Source: Candidatus Zixiibacteriota bacterium
GTDB taxonomy: Bacteria > Zixibacteria > MSB-5A5 > GN15 > PGXB01
NCBI GenBank assembly: GCA_016933955.1
Contig: JAFGTT010000017.1
Span: 1 to 36,930 of the forward strand
Reading direction: 5' to 3'
DNA length: 36,930 bases
Positions 32,928 to 36,930 of this stretch are shown here, piece after piece. The notes beneath the pieces are model-generated. The model worked only from the letters and a program-made list of their open reading frames with translations. It was not told the DNA's origin and searched no databases. Position numbers and translations under genes: made by a program. Position 1 is the stretch's first letter; every line of letters begins with the position of its first letter.

Positions 32928-33416
32928 ATGCCTGACAAGATCAAGCTCCTTATAGTCGATGATGAAGTTAAATTCCTGGATTCGATTGCCCGGCGTTTGG
33001 AACTCCGGGGATTTGATGTCACCAAGGCGATTAATGGAATGGAGGCCATTGAAGCTACCAGGAAAGACAAGTTTGACCTGGCCCTGCTCGATCTTAAAAT
33101 GCCGGGAATGGATGGTAAAGAGGTGCTCGAAATCCTTAAGAAGGAACATAAATTTCTCGAGGTCATCATTCTGACCGGCCACGGGTCGATGGATTCGGCC
33201 GTTGAATGTACCAAGCTGGGGGCTTTCAGCTATCTGCCCAAACCCTACGAACTGGAAAAACTTCTGGAAATTCTGGAGCAGGCCTACAAAGCCCGGCTGG
33301 AGAAAAAATTCAGGCTCGACGAGGTGCGTATGCAAAAGCTGGCCAAACTGGCCGCCGGTTCGAGCGCCCTGGGCATTCTGCGCGAGATGCAGAAACTTGA
33401 TGATGAAGAGAAGTGA
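32928..33416 (+). CDS. Stand-alone receiver protein paired with the transporter fusion
   Basis: A receiver of about 120 residues with D11/D12, phospho-acceptor D55 (LALLDLKMPGMDG), T83 and K105, followed by a charged helical tail of about 40 residues that is not a known output domain. It is the closest relative in this window of the receiver fused to the transporter (both have PGMDG and a similar first helix), suggesting duplication. It starts 19 bases after the transporter stop with an AGGAAGG site. It may compete for the kinase, act as a phosphate sink, or contact the transporter; the sequence does not decide. Confidence 0.9.
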   Translation: MPDKIKLLIVDDEVKFLDSIARRLELRGFDVTKAINGMEAIEATRKDKFDLALLDLKMPGMDGKEVLEILKKEHKFLEVIILTGHGSMDSAVECTKLGAFSYLPKPYELEKLLEILEQAYKARLEKKFRLDEVRMQKLAKLAAGSSALGILREMQKLDDEEK

Positions 33417-33474
33417 AATTACCCATTATGATTTGCGTAAAACCGTCCGGGATGAAGATATCCGCGAGCCGTTT

Positions 33475-34098
33475 TTAACTGCCGCCACCATCCTTCATCC
33501 GGCCTTGAATGACAATCTCGGTTAAAGGCTTCCGGTCATTGGGCTGTTCGGATTTTTTCATATCGTCATCAAGCTTTTCGCGGTCGCCGTAACGTCCAAT
33601 GGCAAAAGCGGCGATTACCCGATAATCATCCGGGGAGATATTCAGGGTTTGGCTGGCTTTCTCGGTATCGAATCCCGCCATGGCATGAGTGTACAAGCCC
33701 AGCATCCGGGCCTGAAGCGTCATCGCCATCCAGGCCGCTCCGCAATCGAACTCCGCCCAGTGATTTGATTTATTGTTTTTGCCAAATCGCCGCCGAGCGA
33801 GAATAAAACCGACAACCGGCGCGGTGGCTGTCCAGATTTGGTTGAATTCGCTCAAAACCGAGCGGTAGCGCCTCAGATCATCCGGTGAAGTGGCATAACA
33901 GAACAGCCACGGCTGTTCGTTATAACAGGATGGTGACCAGCGGGCGGCTTCGAACAAACTCCGGATGATATTGTCATCGAGCGGCTCCGGATCGAAAGCC
34001 CGCGGTGACCAGCGGTTGATAAAAATCGGATCTATTACATATCCCGGTCGACGTTGATTGATGATTTGTATGCCGCTGTCTTTATACAGTTTTGTCAT
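33475..34098 (-). CDS. Nitroreductase-family FMN protein
   Basis: A 207-residue flavoprotein of the NfsB/Frm2-like fold. Diagnostic parts are NRWSPRAFDPEPL near the N-terminus, the FMN-binding AARWSPSCYNEQPW, and the later LDCGAAWMAM-type helix (here FDCGAAWMAMTLQARMLGL). Such enzymes use NAD(P)H to reduce nitro groups, quinones or flavins. The cellular substrate is unknown. A role in nitroarsenical reduction with the ars operon 15 kb away is possible but unsupported by position. Ribosome binding site AAAGGATG. It converges on the receiver gene. Confidence 0.88.
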   Translation of the reverse strand: MTKLYKDSGIQIINQRRPGYVIDPIFINRWSPRAFDPEPLDDNIIRSLFEAARWSPSCYNEQPWLFCYATSPDDLRRYRSVLSEFNQIWTATAPVVGFILARRRFGKNNKSNHWAEFDCGAAWMAMTLQARMLGLYTHAMAGFDTEKASQTLNISPDDYRVIAAFAIGRYGDREKLDDDMKKSEQPNDRKPLTEIVIQGRMKDGGGS

Positions 34099-34633
34099 GA
34101 ATCATCCTTTCTTCTTAATGCCATTTACTACTTTAACACCCGGCCATATACCGGGTTCCGTCGATATCGGAAAATCGTCGCAGGGAAGCCATATTTTGAT
34201 TGACACGGCCGGGCTAATTATCTATATTTATATTGAATTGGGAGACTGTTTGTAAGATACCCCGGGTTTGATTGGGAATCGCAATACCCGCATTTCACCT
34301 CAAAAGCTCTTCAGCGTTGTGGCTGGATTAATATTTATGCATTTTAGAAATACATTCGAATGCTGTTGGATTGCAATAATGAGAAACAAGCATACTTCGG
34401 CATCAACCCGGCCGGGCCTCATTATGAGAAATATTCTCCCGGCGAAAAGTATGACATCCTTTAATTGCGATAATTAAAGATGGGAATTAAGGAAGGGAGG
34501 TGAGTAGCAGAGGGATTTTCTCTCAACATTCAATACTATTCTTATAAATAATTTCCTTTTCCGGGCGGCGATATGTGATTGCCCGTAACCGGGACGCCTC
34601 CCGAAAGGATTCTGGTAATGAAAGGAGAAAAGA
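34099..34633. other. 535-bp gene-free stretch with several hairpins
   Basis: No convincing gene. Visible structures are ACCCGG/CCGGGT (34138-34156), a perfect CTTTAATT/AATTAAAG dyad (34459-34479), a strong GGGAGGTGA ribosome-binding-like sequence near 34495-34503 with no real frame behind it, and a CGGGC/GCCCG hairpin in 34561-34585 just before the large secreted gene. I could not match a known riboswitch class. Confidence 0.5.
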
Positions 34634-36930
34634 ATGCCAAAGAAATTTATTGTTATTATGATTTTCTCGCTACTGCTGATTGCTGTTCTGGCGCTGAACG
34701 CCATGGCGGTAGAATCGGCCCAGAAGAATATCTGGAAGCAGAGGGAAAATATCACCAAAAATTCCAAAACCAGGCTTGCTGGTGTCGAGAGTAATATCGG
34801 TTATGTCCCGCCATCGCTTCAACAGGATCTTAGTTTTGACGCCATCCGTTCGCTCTCCCCGGGTATGGATATCGGTATTACCACCCATGATTTCCAGAGT
34901 AACGGACGTCAGAACCGCATGGTTGACTGGCGAAGCAACGAGATGGTTCATTTCATCTGGATGAAATCGACAACCATGGATAACAGCAGCCTTGACGGCG
35001 GAACGGCCTATGAGATTTGGGATTCCGATGAAGCGACATTCGTATTTGAAGGAACCGGCGGCGGTTGTGATATCCATCCGCGTATGGGTCTGGGAGTCAA
35101 TTTCTCAGGTTATGTAGCCCTGGATGTCGATACCGAGGGAAAAGCCGTTATCGCCAATCACCACGATGAGGGTGCTGGTTGGGCTTCGACCGTCTGGTAT
35201 GATTTTGACGCCGGCGCCTGCTTCTTCTCCCCATATAAGCGCCGGGTACCCGATTCCCTGATGGAATACGGCGTTCCTCCATCCGATATCGCCGCCGGTA
35301 ATGGCGTTTTTGTCTGGCCGTCAATGGAATACCAGGTTTATGACGGTGATACCGTAACCCACGTGATCGGCCATCAGATTGAGGGCGATCGCGATCCGGA
35401 ATCATCCTACGAGAATTATTTCCGTCGGATCGGCTCCGATACCGTTGGCGCCTGGGATTATCCGCCGGTCATTATCGATACCATTCCCTGTATCGCCAAT
35501 ACCGTCACGGCCTCCCGTATCAGCGGCAAAGTGGCTCTGACCTGGCTGGCTCCTCCGGGAGAGTATCCGGGCGATCCGGAATCACTGGCCCGCGACTGGC
35601 TCGATCCGGGATTGGGCGTCAACCAGCGAACCAATGATGTGTATGCCATGATCTCTTATGATATGGGCGCAACCTGGCAGCCGAAATTCAATGTCTCCAA
35701 GTATGATTCAACCAAAGGCGGCTGGCTCGGCCACAGCGATATCTCGGCCCTGCTGGATACCGATGACTATCTGCATATTGTCTGGAACGCCCGTGAGATC
35801 ATTCCCGCCGATGAAGGTCTCGGTGAATATACCAATTTCTGGGGTTCCCGTGTCCTCCACTGGGATGAATTCAACGATGAGATTAGAACGGTTAAGGACG
35901 CCAACTGGAATATAGCTGATGAGGCTTTCAATGACAGTACCTGTACCGGTGGCGCCTGGAACGAAATGAGCCTGAGCAAACCGATGATCTCGGAATGCGA
36001 TGGCAAGTTCTACACCATCTTTGTCCAGTTCCTCGACATCGCCAATGGTATCCATGATGACTGCGCCCTGCTTCGCTGGGAAGGTGCCGGTTATGCCGGA
36101 ACCGCCAATGGCGAATTGTATATTTCGGTTTCCGATAACGGCGGTTATAACTGGGATATTGCCCGTAACCTGACCAACAGTTACACGCCGCTTTGCGATA
36201 CCGCCACCGGAACTACCAATCCGTGCGATGCCGATCACTACCCGGCTATGCCGCGCTATGGCATGGAAGTGGTTGATGGCGATTTTACCGGCGTGCCGAT
36301 TGTCGATCCTTCCGGATCGTACAGCGGTGATTTTTATCTTGATGTTCTTTACGTCAACGATAAATTCCCTGGTTCGGAATCCCAGGATGCGGGTATCTGG
36401 ACCACCAACCCGGTCAAGTGGTTCCGGGTTCCCTGCGTGGAACCGGTTCCCAATCCGGTGCTGGCTTACTCGCCGCAGCAGATTGCTCCTCCAACCTGGA
36501 CCAAGCCAGGTAATCAGCTCGATTCCGTGATCAAGCTGGAGAACATCGGTAATGCGCCTTTGACGATCAACAGCATTACGATTGCCGTGACACCCGGCGA
36601 TCCGGCCTGGCTCGATGTCAGCAACTATGGCCCGATTACGATTTCTCACCTGTCGCCAAACTTCACTACTGTTGATTTGTACATGAACGACGGCGGGATT
36701 ATAACAACCGGCCCGGATGTTCTGACCGGTTACGTGATTATCAATTCCAATTCCATCGGCGGCAGTATTGACACGATTCAGGTTGATCTGATCGTGGCCG
36801 ATACCGTGCAATTCCCGGAATTGTCTGAAATTCGTACCAACTGCGTCCGTCTCTCCTTCAGCAATGCCGGTGGCATTGGTGATGCCGGCGGTCCGAGCGG
36901 CAACGGCGGTTACAACCTGAACTACTTCAA
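34634..36930 (+). CDS. Large secreted protein with Asp-box motifs (partial, runs off right edge)
   Basis: The frame is open from the ATG at 34634 (AAAGGAG site upstream) to the window end, 765 codons, with no stop. A signal peptide (IVIMIFSLLLIAVLALNAMA) is followed by a large extracellular region. Two Asp-box (BNR) motifs are visible, SYDMGATW (341-348) and SDNGGYNW (500-507), typical of sialidase-like beta-propellers, although no sialidase catalytic set is seen. After about residue 600 an Ig-like/ASH-type domain begins (LENIGNAPLTINSITI). Only the N-terminal part is present, so a C-terminal dockerin or sorting tag cannot be checked. A minus-strand frame across 35708-36811 is a shadow. Confidence 0.88.
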   Translation, partial: MPKKFIVIMIFSLLLIAVLALNAMAVESAQKNIWKQRENITKNSKTRLAGVESNIGYVPPSLQQDLSFDAIRSLSPGMDIGITTHDFQSNGRQNRMVDWRSNEMVHFIWMKSTTMDNSSLDGGTAYEIWDSDEATFVFEGTGGGCDIHPRMGLGVNFSGYVALDVDTEGKAVIANHHDEGAGWASTVWYDFDAGACFFSPYKRRVPDSLMEYGVPPSDIAAGNGVFVWPSMEYQVYDGDTVTHVIGHQIEGDRDPESSYENYFRRIGSDTVGAWDYPPVIIDTIPCIANTVTASRISGKVALTWLAPPGEYPGDPESLARDWLDPGLGVNQRTNDVYAMISYDMGATWQPKFNVSKYDSTKGGWLGHSDISALLDTDDYLHIVWNAREIIPADEGLGEYTNFWGSRVLHWDEFNDEIRTVKDANWNIADEAFNDSTCTGGAWNEMSLSKPMISECDGKFYTIFVQFLDIANGIHDDCALLRWEGAGYAGTANGELYISVSDNGGYNWDIARNLTNSYTPLCDTATGTTNPCDADHYPAMPRYGMEVVDGDFTGVPIVDPSGSYSGDFYLDVLYVNDKFPGSESQDAGIWTTNPVKWFRVPCVEPVPNPVLAYSPQQIAPPTWTKPGNQLDSVIKLENIGNAPLTINSITIAVTPGDPAWLDVSNYGPITISHLSPNFTTVDLYMNDGGIITTGPDVLTGYVIINSNSIGGSIDTIQVDLIVADTVQFPELSEIRTNCVRLSFSNAGGIGDAGGPSGNGGYNLNYF

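Noticed and set aside
34500-34547. A GTG-started mini-gene of 15 codons near a strong GGGAGGTGA sequence
   Set aside because: The ribosome binding sequence overlaps the GTG itself, so the spacing does not work.
34561-34625. Possible cyclic di-GMP riboswitch before the large secreted gene
   Set aside because: A GC hairpin and a GAAA-like loop are present, but the conserved core sequences of the known classes could not be lined up.
35708-36811. A 367-codon minus-strand open frame
   Set aside because: It lies entirely opposite the large secreted gene, whose frame has a signal peptide, Asp-box motifs and a good ribosome binding site. The minus-strand protein has no recognisable motif.
1-36930. 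CRISPR arrays, tRNA or rRNA genes, insertion sequences, prophage
   Set aside because: No regularly spaced repeats, no tRNA-like cloverleaf, no transposase or integrase motifs were found on either strand.

Overview
The window looks like chromosomal DNA of a diderm bacterium from the Fibrobacteres-Chlorobi-Bacteroidetes (FCB) side of the tree, most likely candidate phylum Zixibacteria or a close relative. The reasons are several large secreted proteins ending in a dockerin-like pair of calcium loops (core NILDITYLINYLYRGG), outer-membrane beta-barrel proteins, a KamA-family radical SAM enzyme, a Ni superoxide dismutase and many two-component proteins. The taxonomic call is an inference from gene style. 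No rRNA, tRNA, CRISPR array, insertion sequence or phage gene was seen. Genes are dense and look similar in composition throughout.

Layout. 1-3.4 kb: the start of a gene leaving the left edge, a 2H phosphoesterase (LigT-like), an unknown Cys-containing protein, the ribosome-associated GTPase HflX, a single-domain response regulator and a small Smr protein. 3.5-5.3 kb: a KamA-family enzyme with a long N-terminal extension behind a near-consensus promoter. 5.5-15.3 kb: a block for the cell envelope and outside: two beta-helix/dockerin proteins (one also with a cohesin-like domain and thrombospondin type 3 calcium repeats), a beta-barrel/SppA protease fusion on the opposite strand, and an M28 metallopeptidase with a dockerin tail. 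15.4-19.0 kb: a six-gene minus-strand arsenic operon (arsR, ArsP-like permease, thioredoxin-like protein, ArsF-like, ArsG-like, arsC). It has a clear promoter with an inverted-repeat operator inside it and suggests defence against organic as well as inorganic arsenic.

19.2-26.5 kb: a type IV pilin/pseudopilin, TrmO, a sodium:solute symporter, an apparently exported Ni-SOD, a NarL-type kinase/regulator pair, an ammonium transporter and a TorF-like porin. 26.6-28.3 kb: two exported proteins of unknown function, one very rich in cysteine. 28.5-33.4 kb: a four-gene plus-strand operon that is the most unusual part of the window: a membrane histidine kinase with a periplasmic sensor, a CBS-pair protein, a CheY-like receiver fused directly to a DASS/SLC13 anion transporter, and a second stand-alone receiver protein. 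All phosphorylation residues of the receiver are present, and both SNT signature motifs of the transporter appear altered (to SEH and SDG). The simplest reading is a transporter whose activity is set directly by phosphorylation rather than through transcription.

33.5-36.9 kb: a nitroreductase-family protein, a 535-bp gene-free stretch with hairpins, and a very large secreted protein with Asp-box (BNR) motifs that runs off the right edge.
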